A DNA stretch of 64,000 nucleotides from Streptomyces sp. NBC_00536 (GTDB taxonomy: Bacteria > Actinomycetota > Actinomycetes > Streptomycetales > Streptomycetaceae), in NCBI RefSeq assembly GCF_036346295.1, contig NZ_CP107819.1:8556001-8620000 (forward strand). Direction: 5' to 3'. The position numbers were made by a program, and so were the translations under genes. This document shows, one piece after another, positions 1 to 8,534 of this stretch (positions are counted from its first letter, which is position 1; each line of letters begins with the position of its first letter). The notes under the pieces were generated by a model that did not search any database, was not told where the DNA came from, and worked only from the letters and a program-made list of their open reading frames with translations.

Positions 1-187
1 GAAGCGCCAGTGGCAGCCGGATACCGAGTCTCTCCTCCGCGGCCACGAGGTCTGCCTCGCTCCAGCCGTCGTCATCGCCGAGCGCCTCCGACCAGTTCGC
101 AACGAACCCTCGGATGAACTCCCAGGCATCCCTGCTGCCTTCAATACCCGCAGCGAGCGACCGCTTCATATCGAACTCATGTGTCAT
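1..187 (-). CDS. SMI1/KNR4 (SUKH) family protein, N-terminal part
   Basis: This gene is cut by the left edge of the window, and only about 62 residues are visible. It starts at an ATG at 187 with MTHEFDMKRSLAAG. Around residues 43-60 it reads EADLVAAEERLGIRLPLAL, which matches the usual start of the SUKH/SMI1-KNR4 domain (an E..LG..LP pattern). In bacteria SUKH proteins often serve as immunity proteins to polymorphic or contact-dependent toxins, but many are stand-alone genes of unknown role. No toxin is visible beside it. Family assignment rests on a short stretch, so it is moderate. Confidence 0.6.
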   Translation of the reverse strand, partial: MTHEFDMKRSLAAGIEGSRDAWEFIRGFVANWSEALGDDDGWSEADLVAAEERLGIRLPLAL

Positions 188-263
188 GGAAGGACGATAT
201 CGGCTCCGTCTACGCAGTCCTTTGGCGCCAGCAGCGTCGAAGTCCGTTGAGGCGCGGGGGAGG

Positions 264-3200
264 TCAGGTGTGTGTGGTGCCTGCTGCTGTACGCGGTGGT
301 GTGCCGGTGAGGGCGTGGCTGATTGCGGTTTCGGTGGTGTCGGTGAGGGTGATGTCGTAGGTCCGGGCCATCTGCTGGAGCCGGGCCACTGTCCGGCGGA
401 TGGCTGCCTGGTCGTCGGTGGCGGCTTCGATCCGGAGCAGGTCCTGGTAGAGGACTTCCGAGGTCTCCTCGACGGTGAGGGCTTTGTGGACGGTGCGGCG
501 GGCGGCGTCGAGGTCGGGTGTGCTGCTGTCGGCGTGCCAGCGGGCGAGGGTGTGTGCGATGTCGGTGATCCTGGACAGCATCACCTGGATGTCGGGCTCG
601 GCCCAGGGCAGCGTGCGCCCTTCGAAGGGGCGGCCGCGGACCAGGGCCAGCGCGGCCTCAAGGTCGGCGGTCCCGGCTCCCGCTCCGGCCGCAAGACCAC
701 GCGAGGCGAGGTCTTTGAAGACACGCCAGTCCGAACTGACTGAGGGGTCCAGGGTGTACCCGGCGCCGTTTTTCGGGCGGGGCAGGAGCGGGCGGCCGTC
801 GCTGGTGAGGCCCAGGGCCGAGCGCAGCTCTGACAGGCGGGAGTGCATGGTGCGCGGGGACCAGGGCGTGACCGGGTCCATGGCCTGGCACAGGTACTCG
901 ATCCCCCGTCCGGGCCGCTGACACAGGAGCGCGGCGATGGCGGCGGTGCGGGGGCTGTGAGCGGTCGTCGCGGTACCGGTGATCTGCAGGGGCCCCAAGA
1001 CGTCGATGCGCACCCCGGGGCCTTCGGCAGCAGGACGCGGAAGAACAGCGGGGGCGCGCTCCGGGGTTCGGGCCTGTGCGGTGGCCGGGGCGTCAGCGCC
1101 GGACTCGCCCTCCGACTCCTCCTCTTGAGGCACCTCCTGACCAGTTTTGGTCTCGGGCTCGGGCTCGGGCTCGGGCTGGGGGGTGGTGGCAGGCCCGTGC
1201 CCGGTTCCTGTGAGGAGTGCGGGGAAGGGGTTGCCCGGGTCCTGGGCTTCGGCGGTGGTGGCATGGACCGTTAGGGGATGCCCGGCCGCGGCCGTCTGGT
1301 CGTGGCCTTCCGCGAACCCCCATGCGCCGGTGGCCGGCTGTGCTTCCTGGGTGGAGACCTGCAGAGCGTGGAGGTACTGCTGGTACTGCTCGTCCGTGAT
1401 CCGCTGCAGGGTGACCGGCAGGCCGATCGGCTCCAGCGTGGGCTCCGCACTGGTGGTGACGTCCAGGATTTCGGCGTGTGGGAAGGCCTGCCGGGCGGTG
1501 TCGCTGGCGGGCAGGACAACCGCCGTGGTCAGGGTGCGGGCGGCGGCCAGGGCGTCGGCAAGCTGCATCAGGTGCTCGCTGTCGTGTTCGCCTGCGGCGA
1601 TCAGCATCCAGGGCAGGGCCTGTTCACCGCTCTGATGGGTTTCCAGCAGCAGTTCGCCGAGGTCGGCGGCGACGGCGGGTAGGTGCGGCATCGTCCGGAC
1701 GCGGCCCTGGGGCAGGAGCTGGGCCAGGCGGGTACCGAGACCCGCGGTCAGGATTTCGCTGTAACCGCCCCACCCGCACGTTCCCAGCTCCAGGGCCAGG
1801 GCGCGGGTGACTTCGAGGATGTCGTCGGGGGTGCCGTCCAGGAGCAGGACACCGCAGGTGGACAGGTCGGCCATGAGCAGCCCGTCCTGGTGGGCGCCGA
1901 GCGTCACGAGGTGCGGGTAGGGCGCCGGCACCTCGTGCAGGTCTACGGCGTTAGCGAGGATGGCGCCGGGGTCCAGGACCCACGTCCGGGCATCGTCCGG
2001 GGCAGTGAACGGGGAGATCGGGTCGGCCGCCTCGTCCAGCAGCAGCCGCACAGTCCGCCCGTTCAGCAGCGCGCCGCGTAGTACGGGCACGGGGTGGCTG
2101 TTGGTGTCCGCGTGCTGGGCCATGGTGCGCAGGACCTGGTCCAGGAGGGCGACTCCGTCGGGCTCGGCGGCCGCGCCGAGGACTTGTTCCAGGGTGGTGG
2201 GGTCGGTGTCCTGGGCGATGGTCTGGCCGGCGCGGCGCTGGCGTTGCTGCAGGATCCGGCGGACGCCGAGGGCTCCGGCGAGGGACGCGGCCAGCAGGGT
2301 GCCCAGCCCCGCGACCAGGGCCCAGTTGATGCTTGCGGTGCTGTGTGAGCTGGCCCTGGCGGGAGTGCTGGGGGAGGGGGTGGCAGGAGCGGGGGTGCTC
2401 TGCTGCGGTACCTGGGCTGTGGGGGCTGTAGCGGATGCGGCGGGTGCCGGGGTCGTGGGTGAAGACGCGGAGGGAGCCGGAGTGGTCGGTGAAGGTGTCG
2501 TCGGGGCGGATGGGGCCGGGGTGGGAGCTAGTTTCTGCTGGGTGGGCGCGGGCGCGGGGGTGGTGTGTGGGGTCTGGGGGAGGGTGAGTTGCTGTCCGGG
2601 GCGGATGAGGTCGGGGTCGTTGAAGGTCCCGCCGCCGGGCAGGGCCTGGCCCTGGTTCGCGTCGTAGATCTCCTGGAACCGGTCGGCGCTGCCCAGCATG
2701 GCCTGGGCAATCCCGGTAAGGCTGTCGCCCTGCTGAACGGTGTAGGTCGTGGGTTCTGCTGCGCTCTGCTGCGGGGTGCTGGCGGTCGTGGCGGCGGGGC
2801 GGGCGTCGGCAGGCAGAAGCAGGGTCCATCCAGGCTGGATCGGCTGGTCAGCGTGGAAGACGGTGCCGTCGGTCATGCTCTGCCCCTGGTTGAGGGCTGC
2901 GATGTCGCCCCACCGCTCGCCGTCGCCGAGGCGTTGCGCGGCGATGGACCACAGACTCTCGGCCGGTCGTGTGTCCCGCACCGTGTGGGTCGTGGCGGTA
3001 GCGGTAGCGGCAGTGGCCGGTGTGCTGCCGGCATGGGTCTCAGCGGTCTGGGGGGTGCCGGGGACGGGGGAGGCGCTCACGCTGGCCGGGGGACCGGCGG
3101 CGGTGGCGGGGGCGGCGAGCGCGGTTCCGGCAGGCAGGGCGAGCATGACGGCCCCCACGAGCGCGGCGGCGGCCCGCTGTCCGACCAGGCCGCGGATCTG

Positions 3201-3512
3201 GGGTGCGGCGCGGCCGCGGAGCTGCGCGGGGATCTCCAGGAGCGCCGCGAACGCGAAGCATGCCCATCCGGCCCATCCGGCGGTGGCCAGGGCGAGGAGG
3301 AAGACCTGGCCGGAGTCCTGGGTGGAGAAGAGGCTGGAGAGAGTGGTGAATCCGGGCGGTCCGACGATGGAGGTGGCCCACCACAGCAGGACGGGCAGAC
3401 CGGCCAGGAGCGCGGCCAGCACGGTCAGGGCCAGCAGCCCGCGCAGGAGCGCGCCTGCGGTCTGGGCCCGGCCGCGCCGCCGGGGCGGGGTAGGGGCAGT
3501 GGGGTTCGGCAT
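264..3512 (-). CDS. Membrane protein with two LysM domains and a C-terminal BTAD regulator domain
   Basis: A protein of about 1082 residues. The start is the ATG at 3512, preceded by GAGAAGGAAC. Two or three hydrophobic segments lie in the first ~140 residues. Then come a LysM-like module (THTVRDTRPAESLWSIAA) and a clearer second LysM (TYTVQQGDSLTGIAQAMLG). A long Pro/Thr/Ala-rich linker, another membrane segment (NWALVAGLGTLLAASLAGAL) and a roughly 300-residue region follow. The C-terminus has an OmpR-like winged helix (VRIDVLGPLQITG) and a BTAD-type helical repeat. LysM binds peptidoglycan; BTAD domains are usually found in SARP/AfsR-type regulators. It is the last gene of the Tad-like run, 29 nt after the preceding stop. 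A role linking wall contact to a cytoplasmic output is inference. Domain calls are firm; function is unknown. Confidence 0.85.
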   Translation of the reverse strand: MPNPTAPTPPRRRGRAQTAGALLRGLLALTVLAALLAGLPVLLWWATSIVGPPGFTTLSSLFSTQDSGQVFLLALATAGWAGWACFAFAALLEIPAQLRGRAAPQIRGLVGQRAAAALVGAVMLALPAGTALAAPATAAGPPASVSASPVPGTPQTAETHAGSTPATAATATATTHTVRDTRPAESLWSIAAQRLGDGERWGDIAALNQGQSMTDGTVFHADQPIQPGWTLLLPADARPAATTASTPQQSAAEPTTYTVQQGDSLTGIAQAMLGSADRFQEIYDANQGQALPGGGTFNDPDLIRPGQQLTLPQTPHTTPAPAPTQQKLAPTPAPSAPTTPSPTTPAPSASSPTTPAPAASATAPTAQVPQQSTPAPATPSPSTPARASSHSTASINWALVAGLGTLLAASLAGALGVRRILQQRQRRAGQTIAQDTDPTTLEQVLGAAAEPDGVALLDQVLRTMAQHADTNSHPVPVLRGALLNGRTVRLLLDEAADPISPFTAPDDARTWVLDPGAILANAVDLHEVPAPYPHLVTLGAHQDGLLMADLSTCGVLLLDGTPDDILEVTRALALELGTCGWGGYSEILTAGLGTRLAQLLPQGRVRTMPHLPAVAADLGELLLETHQSGEQALPWMLIAAGEHDSEHLMQLADALAAARTLTTAVVLPASDTARQAFPHAEILDVTTSAEPTLEPIGLPVTLQRITDEQYQQYLHALQVSTQEAQPATGAWGFAEGHDQTAAAGHPLTVHATTAEAQDPGNPFPALLTGTGHGPATTPQPEPEPEPETKTGQEVPQEEESEGESGADAPATAQARTPERAPAVLPRPAAEGPGVRIDVLGPLQITGTATTAHSPRTAAIAALLCQRPGRGIEYLCQAMDPVTPWSPRTMHSRLSELRSALGLTSDGRPLLPRPKNGAGYTLDPSVSSDWRVFKDLASRGLAAGAGAGTADLEAALALVRGRPFEGRTLPWAEPDIQVMLSRITDIAHTLARWHADSSTPDLDAARRTVHKALTVEETSEVLYQDLLRIEAATDDQAAIRRTVARLQQMARTYDITLTDTTETAISHALTGTPPRTAAGTTHT

Positions 3513-3541
3513 CGGCCGGTTCCTTCTCGCGGTGACGGGGG

Positions 3542-3994
3542 TTACTGGGGCTGGGTCGTGCCGTAGAGGAGGCGGGCGGATCCGTGTCCGGTGACGTCCA
3601 TGGACCCGATACCGACGATGCCGAGGAACTTGGTCTGGTAGCTGCCGTGGACGGTGATGGTCAGCTGGGTGCCGTCGGCGGAAACAGTCGCGCTGCCCTG
3701 GGCGCCTGCGCGCCCCAGGTATGCCTGGGCGGCAACCTGCGCGGCTGTGGGGTCGGCGCGGACCGGGGCGCCGGTGATGGCGGCCGCGGGATCGATGGCC
3801 TGCCCGGCCGCGCGGGCTGCCTCCATCGCGACGGCGTCGGCGCGTTCGGTGGCGCGGAGTTTCCCGCCGCCGTCGATGGCCAGCCCGATGATCCCCAGCA
3901 GGGCCACGGTCACGATCGCCGTGTAGACGGCGATCCCACCCTGGTCTTGCCGCAGTCGGCCCAGCCACCACGCACGCACGTGCTGCACGGTCAT
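3542..3994 (-). CDS. TadE/TadG-like pseudopilin
   Basis: 150 residues from an ATG at 3994. GAAGGAGGGC at the end of the upstream gene acts as ribosome binding site. After a short basic N-terminus it reads DQGGIAVYTAIVTVALLGIIGLAIDGG: a Gly followed by a single hydrophobic helix, then a soluble domain. This is the layout of TadE/TadF/TadG minor pilins of Flp-type pili. The helix would be cut by a prepilin peptidase after the Gly and would insert in the membrane. It sits 2 nt downstream of another TadE-like gene. The Glu at +5 of classical prepilins is missing. Family is inferred from architecture and context. Confidence 0.75.
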   Translation of the reverse strand: MTVQHVRAWWLGRLRQDQGGIAVYTAIVTVALLGIIGLAIDGGGKLRATERADAVAMEAARAAGQAIDPAAAITGAPVRADPTAAQVAAQAYLGRAGAQGSATVSADGTQLTITVHGSYQTKFLGIVGIGSMDVTGHGSARLLYGTTQPQ

Positions 3995-3996
3995 GG

Positions 3997-4464
3997 TCAG
4001 CCCTCCTTCGAGCGGTAGGCGTCCACAACGGACGTGAACCGGCTGGTCATCGTCTTGGACCCCGGAACCCCTGGCAGCAGAAGGTCGCCCATGGCGACGG
4101 TGCAGGAGATCGTCACGGTCACGGTGCCGACCTGCCCGACGGGCACCGCCAGCCCGGAAGCGTCCACGCTCGTGCTCGTCGAAGCGCAGTGGATGCCCTG
4201 GTCGTTAAGCGAGCGCGCGGCCGCGGCCGCCGCTTCGGCCTGCGCACCTTCGTATGTACGGGAGATCGAAGCGGCGCGGGCGGCGTCCTCGGCGGCCGCG
4301 TCGATCTTCGCCCCTGAGGTGACGATCCGTCCGCCCGCGATGGCCAGACACAGCAGCACCAGGAGCAGCGGGGTGACGATCGCGGCCGCGATCGTTTCGC
4401 TGCCCCGGTCACCCCCCACGTACCGGCGCCGCGCCCAACCCAGAAATCCCGAACTGCCGCTCAC
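3997..4464 (-). CDS. TadE-like pseudopilin
   Basis: About 155 residues. I chose the GTG at 4464 because its GTGA overlaps the stop of the preceding gene, as for most genes here; an in-frame GTG at 4476 is possible. The N-terminus reads DRGSETIAAAIVTPLLLVLLC, a Gly-anchored prepilin-like helix, followed by DAAAEDAARAASISRTYEGAQAEAAAAAARSL split by alanine-rich helices. That A-rich stretch after the helix is typical of TadE. A pair of cysteines (IHCAS and TISCTV) may form a disulfide outside the membrane. It is likely a minor pilin of the Tad pilus. Confidence 0.75.
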   Translation of the reverse strand: MSGSSGFLGWARRRYVGGDRGSETIAAAIVTPLLLVLLCLAIAGGRIVTSGAKIDAAAEDAARAASISRTYEGAQAEAAAAAARSLNDQGIHCASTSTSVDASGLAVPVGQVGTVTVTISCTVAMGDLLLPGVPGSKTMTSRFTSVVDAYRSKEG

Positions 4465-4895
4465 GGGCTGGTCCACCGTTCCCTCGGAGCACCAGCTGAC
4501 TGCGACACGCTCAGCCCGGACACCCCAGGAATCAGGGACGGTGCGCTGCCGGTGACAGTGACCCGTACCTCGGTCGTAGAACCCCCTGAGGTGACGGCGG
4601 TGGCGGTGAGGCTGTCGCCCGCGATCCGCTGCAGGGTCTCGCGGGCGCGGGCGGTGCCCGCGCTGTCTGGGGCCTGGTAGACGCGGGCGGCCGCGACGCC
4701 TTCGCGGGCGGCGGTCAGGGCGATGTTCCGGGCGTGCACCCACATCGCGGCCTGGACCACCGCGATCGTCACCAGGATGACGACGGGGAAGACGATGGCC
4801 ATCTGCAGGGACGCCTCACCCCGGTCCCCGCCCCACCGTCGCCGCAGCGCCGCGAGTACCCTGGCGCGCAGCCGTTGCCCTGCTCTTGATGACAC
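4461..4895 (-). CDS. TadE-like pseudopilin
   Basis: About 144 residues from a GTG at 4895, preceded by the purine-rich GAAGGAAGGGGGGAC. It reads DRGEASLQMAIVFPVVILV, the best prepilin-like site of the three, with a Gly then hydrophobic helix. The following ARNIALTAAREGVAAARVYQ is the alanine-rich signature seen in TadE proteins. It overlaps the next gene by 4 nt and lies 40 nt after the Flp-like gene. Having three TadE/TadG paralogues in a row is common in actinobacterial tad loci. Confidence 0.78.
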   Translation of the reverse strand: MSSRAGQRLRARVLAALRRRWGGDRGEASLQMAIVFPVVILVTIAVVQAAMWVHARNIALTAAREGVAAARVYQAPDSAGTARARETLQRIAGDSLTATAVTSGGSTTEVRVTVTGSAPSLIPGVSGLSVSQSAGAPRERWTSP

Positions 4896-4935
4896 CCGTC
4901 CCCCCTTCCTTCCTGTGGTGCGTGGTGAGGCTCGG

Positions 4936-5133
4936 TCAGATTCCGGACAGTTTGCCGTTGTACTTGGTGATGACCACGCCGATGGTCCCGGCGATGAGCA
5001 GGGCCCCGGCGACGGCGGCGACCCAGATGATGATGGTGGTGATGGAGATGTCACCGCGGTCCTGCGCAGCGTGGTCCTGGATCTTCTCCCAGTGGGCACG
5101 CAGCGCGGCGGTCAGGTGAACGTAGGTCCTCAC
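4936..5133 (-). CDS. Flp-like major pilin candidate
   Basis: A 65-residue protein from a GTG at 5133 with an AAGGAGA ribosome binding site. It has a 28-residue hydrophilic N-terminus, then DRGDISITTIIIWVAAVAG continuing as one long hydrophobic helix to GVVITKY, and a short tail. Size, single helix and position between TadC and the TadE genes fit the major pilin Flp. The match is imperfect: Flp pilins normally have a Glu five residues after the cleavage Gly, often followed by Tyr, and this one has Thr/Ile there. It may be a divergent pilin or a small membrane subunit. Confidence 0.6.
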   Translation of the reverse strand: MRTYVHLTAALRAHWEKIQDHAAQDRGDISITTIIIWVAAVAGALLIAGTIGVVITKYNGKLSGI

Positions 5134-5161
5134 GAGAGGGTCTCCTTCTGATCGGTCGGGT

Positions 5162-6055
5162 CTAGGTGGTGAGCATGCGGATGATGGCCGGGAAGGCGAT
5201 CAGCAGCATGACCAGGACGGCGAGGAGCGCCCCGGGGGCGGTCATCTTCTCGCTGTCGGCGTTGGCTTCGGCGGCCTGCTGCGAGAGGAGTTCGGTGCGC
5301 AGGTTGCGGGCTCGGGAGCGCAAGGTGGTGTAGACGCTGGCGCCGTCGTCGGCGGACTGGCGCATGATGGCGGCGAGATCGTCCATGACCGGAAGGTCGA
5401 GTTCGGCGGTGAGGCGGGCCAGGGATTCCCAGTGGGGGACTTTGTCCACCCGGGACTGGGCCAGGGCCGTCTGGATCCGCCCGAACGCCCAGCCGCGGCC
5501 TACCATCGCGGCCTGTTCCATGGCCTGCTCGGCCGACACGTTCCCCGCGCGGCGCAGCGCGACCAAATCGAGGTAGGCAGCCATGGCGTGGGCGAACTCC
5601 GCCCGTGCCCGCCTGGCCTTGTCGCGCAGCGCGAGGTCGGGAGCGAACCACAGCACTGCGGCGGCGAGGATGCCCACGATCGCGGGCAGGTAGAGGGGCA
5701 GGCCGAGGAGCAGCAGCGGGATCGTGGACAGTGGTGGCAGCAGCAGTCCGGCCCCAGCCAGGGCCACCTTCGTCAGGATGAACCGGGACGGGGTGGCTGC
5801 GGTCAGGGCAAGGTCCTTGTAGGGGATGCGGACACCGGGGACGCCGGCGAGGCGCTCCAGCAGCCACTGCCCCCACTGTTCGTCGCGGTCGGCCCCGCCG
5901 TCGCCGGTCGCCGGAGCGGCCGGGGCGGGTGCGGGGTGGTTGAGCCGGCGCAGCGCGGGTCCGAGCGCGGGCGCCGGGCGCAGGATCTCGCGGACCAGCA
6001 GGGCGCCGCCCGCTCCGATGGCTGCGCCGGACAGGATCGCGGCGACGGGGATCAT
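5162..6055 (-). CDS. tadC: TadC-like inner-membrane platform protein (type II secretion F domain)
   Basis: About 297 residues from an ATG at 6055 overlapping the TadB stop as ATGA. Hydrophobic segments lie at the N-terminus (AAILSGAAIGAGGALLV), mid-protein (two, around LAGAGLLLPP and LYLPAIVGILAAAVLWFAPDL) and at the C-terminus (GALLAVLVMLLIAFPAII). The cytoplasmic stretch with FAHAMAAYLDLVALRRAGN is the T2SSF/GspF signature region. TadB and TadC form the membrane platform on which the CpaF ATPase acts to assemble pilins. Length and order match actinobacterial tad loci. Confidence 0.85.
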   Translation of the reverse strand: MIPVAAILSGAAIGAGGALLVREILRPAPALGPALRRLNHPAPAPAAPATGDGGADRDEQWGQWLLERLAGVPGVRIPYKDLALTAATPSRFILTKVALAGAGLLLPPLSTIPLLLLGLPLYLPAIVGILAAAVLWFAPDLALRDKARRARAEFAHAMAAYLDLVALRRAGNVSAEQAMEQAAMVGRGWAFGRIQTALAQSRVDKVPHWESLARLTAELDLPVMDDLAAIMRQSADDGASVYTTLRSRARNLRTELLSQQAAEANADSEKMTAPGALLAVLVMLLIAFPAIIRMLTT

Positions 6056-6978
6056 GCGCTCACCTCCATCGTGGATTCCTCGGTGTCGGGCGCGGGAGCG
6101 GGAGCGACGGCGCTGCGGGGATCGGCGATCAGGAAACGGGGGACCGGCTTGATGTCGGCGATCTGCCGCATCAGCGCGAGGACTCCGACGAAGCCGGTCA
6201 GTAGGACGGCCAGGACCAGCTGTCCGAGGAGGGTGCCGTAGGGGGCGGTGTAGGAGGGGATGAGGAATCCGCAGCCGATGACGCCGAGGGTGATGATCGT
6301 CATCCACCGCATCGTGGTGCGGGGCTTCGCGCGGTCCGACTCGATCGCCCGGCGCCGGGCGACTTCCTCGTGGACGGACTCCGCGAGGTCCTCAAGGGCC
6401 TGGGCGAGGCCCGGGCCGCGATCGGCGGCCGAGAGTACGAGCGCGGCGACCACCTTGTCCGCGGTCACATCGTTCAGCGCGTCACCGAACTCGCGCAATG
6501 CGTCCGTGGGCCGCCATCCGACCTGGAGGCGGTCCACCAGGTCGGCGACCTCACCGGCGATGGCCTCGGGACAGCCCCTGCGCGACACCTGCAGCGCTTC
6601 GTCCAGGCCACGTCCCAGTCGCAGGACGTTGGCCAGGCGCTGGGTCCAGTCGCCCAGCGATTCCAGCTTCGCGATCCGGGCCGTGGCCGACTTCGTCGGG
6701 GACAGCAGCCACGGCACCCCGATGACCGCCAGGAACACCATCACGCCCGCGATGAACACCCCGCTGACCAGCCACAACAGCACCCCGGCCAGCGCACCGC
6801 CGATCAGGCGCGTCCGGCGGGCCATCCGCTCATCCCGGGTCGCCAGCTGACGCCCGGCCCGCAGCCTCGCGGACAGCGTCGGCCCCTTCGGCGCGGTCGT
6901 CCCGACCACCCCGACGACCAATGCGACCAGCCCGCCCGCGACAGCCAGGCCGGCCAGTACCCACAGAAGGACCGTCAC
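6052..6978 (-). CDS. tadB: TadB-like inner-membrane platform protein (type II secretion F domain)
   Basis: About 308 residues from a GTG at 6978, whose GTGA overlaps the stop of the CpaF-like gene. It has an N-terminal hydrophobic segment (WVLAGLAVAGGLVALVVGVVG), two more around ALAGVLLWLVSGVFIAGVMV, a cytoplasmic region with RLANVLRLGRGLDEALQVS and LSAADRGPGLAQALEDLA (GspF-like), and paired C-terminal helices. It partners with TadC and the CpaF motor in pilus assembly. The C-terminal tail is Ala/Pro-rich. Confidence 0.87.
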   Translation of the reverse strand: MTVLLWVLAGLAVAGGLVALVVGVVGTTAPKGPTLSARLRAGRQLATRDERMARRTRLIGGALAGVLLWLVSGVFIAGVMVFLAVIGVPWLLSPTKSATARIAKLESLGDWTQRLANVLRLGRGLDEALQVSRRGCPEAIAGEVADLVDRLQVGWRPTDALREFGDALNDVTADKVVAALVLSAADRGPGLAQALEDLAESVHEEVARRRAIESDRAKPRTTMRWMTIITLGVIGCGFLIPSYTAPYGTLLGQLVLAVLLTGFVGVLALMRQIADIKPVPRFLIADPRSAVAPAPAPDTEESTMEVSA

Positions 6979-8534
6979 AGCGCCTCCCCTTGGACCAGCA
7001 GCGCCAGTGGTTCGCCCCACGTGCCGGACGGGTCGTTGAGCAGGTTGGCGTCGAACCCGGCCCGGCGCAGGTCGGGAATGCAGCGGGGATGCATCAGAGG
7101 CAGGGCCCGGTACTCGCCCCACTCCGGACGCGGCCCGAAGACGGTGTTGGTCTCGGGGCGTCCGCCCTCGCCGATGCCGGTGACTTCCAGGACGTGGGAG
7201 ACGAACCGGTGACGGTGGCCGCCGATCTTCGTCTCGTCCACGGACGACACGAACACGATGAAGTGCAGTCCGTTGGCGGCCTGCCGGTAGGCCAGAGCCT
7301 CCGACATGTTGGCCTGAGCCAGGAGGTACAGCTCGGCGATCCGGTCGAATACGACGCTGGGGTGGATGGCGTGCAGGGTGCACAGGTTGCCCCCCGCGCC
7401 GTTCGTCATGGCCTGCAGCATCGCGACGATCTCGGGGCCACGGACCTCACCGACCACGATCCGGGTCAGCGTCATCCGCAGCGCCCGGTACATCAGGTCC
7501 ATGAGCGTGATCTCACCGGCCGCCGCCCCGGCGACGATCTCGCCGTTGGACTCCCGGGCCTCCATCGGCACCACCTGGCGGTGGTGCCCGTTCTCGTGCG
7601 CGAAGAGTTCGTACTCGGTTTCCAGCGTCGCGAACCGCTCGTCCGGATCGATCTCCTTGAGGAGCGCGCGCAGCAGCGTCGTCTTTCCCGCCGCCTGACC
7701 TCCCACGATCATGATGTTCTTTTCCGCGCGGACACACGCCCGCAGGAACTGCTCAAGCGTGGTGTCGAGCATGCCCCGGCCGACCAGTTCGGGCAGGTCC
7801 GCGTGGCGCATGCTGTGACGGCGGATCGTCACATACGTGCCCGGGGTGACGTCGATGACCGCCTGCAGACGTGACCCGTCCGCCAGGCGCAGCGCGAGGA
7901 ACGGCGCGGCGGTGGACAGGCTCCGCTCAGCCTGCCCGGTCGTCCGCCGGGCCAGATCCCGCAGCAGCTCGCGCAGCTCCTCGTCAGAGTCCGCGACCGG
8001 AGCCACCTGCACCCGACGTCCGTCGGTGAAGTCGAGCCACACCTGCTGGAAGCCGTTGATGAAGATGTTCTCGACCAACTGGTTATCCAGGTGCTGTTGC
8101 AGGCGGCCCGCCCGGAACTGCAGGTCGAACACGGCCTGCGCGATGGCCGCATCCTCAGCGGCAGAAGTCGCGGCGCCGCGCTTGACGGCCTCGGCATCCG
8201 ACCACACCGCCACCTGCTCATTGATCAGATGACGGCCCTGCTGCTCCTGCGCCGCCCCGCTCATACCCGGCCGGGCCCGCAACAGATCGGTCAGCCGCTC
8301 CCCGACCTCCTTCTTGATCAGGCGTACGGCCCGGTAGTCGATGACCAGCGCAGGCACCGGCACAGCAACCGGCGCGGCGGCCGGCACCGCCGCCCACGGA
8401 TTCACCGGTCGCGCCCCACGATGCCCCTGCGGAACCGCAGGCGTGGGAACGGGAGCGGTGCGGGGGTCAGCCAGCCGCGCCTGGAGCGAGGAGGCGGGCA
8501 TCTGGGGGTTGTCGTGCAGGGGGTTAGCGCGCAC
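6975..8534 (-). CDS. cpaF: CpaF/TadA-type pilus assembly ATPase (VirB11-like)
   Basis: 519 residues. The Walker A motif GGQAAGKTTLLRALL is near residues 277-291. It is followed by the Asp/Glu boxes (FATLETEYELFAHENG), ITLMDLMYRALRMTLTRIVVGEVRGPE (Walker B-like) and LCTLHAIHP (His box), the full signature of secretion ATPases of the CpaF branch. The N-terminal ~60 residues are Pro/Ala-rich and may be disordered. It overlaps the CpaE-like gene by 11 nt and TadB by 4 nt, so the genes are almost certainly co-transcribed. It would power pilin polymerisation from the cytoplasm. Because the neighbouring transfer genes lack a VirB11, it might serve both machines, but that is inference. Confidence 0.93.
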   Translation of the reverse strand: MRANPLHDNPQMPASSLQARLADPRTAPVPTPAVPQGHRGARPVNPWAAVPAAAPVAVPVPALVIDYRAVRLIKKEVGERLTDLLRARPGMSGAAQEQQGRHLINEQVAVWSDAEAVKRGAATSAAEDAAIAQAVFDLQFRAGRLQQHLDNQLVENIFINGFQQVWLDFTDGRRVQVAPVADSDEELRELLRDLARRTTGQAERSLSTAAPFLALRLADGSRLQAVIDVTPGTYVTIRRHSMRHADLPELVGRGMLDTTLEQFLRACVRAEKNIMIVGGQAAGKTTLLRALLKEIDPDERFATLETEYELFAHENGHHRQVVPMEARESNGEIVAGAAAGEITLMDLMYRALRMTLTRIVVGEVRGPEIVAMLQAMTNGAGGNLCTLHAIHPSVVFDRIAELYLLAQANMSEALAYRQAANGLHFIVFVSSVDETKIGGHRHRFVSHVLEVTGIGEGGRPETNTVFGPRPEWGEYRALPLMHPRCIPDLRRAGFDANLLNDPSGTWGEPLALLVQGEAL

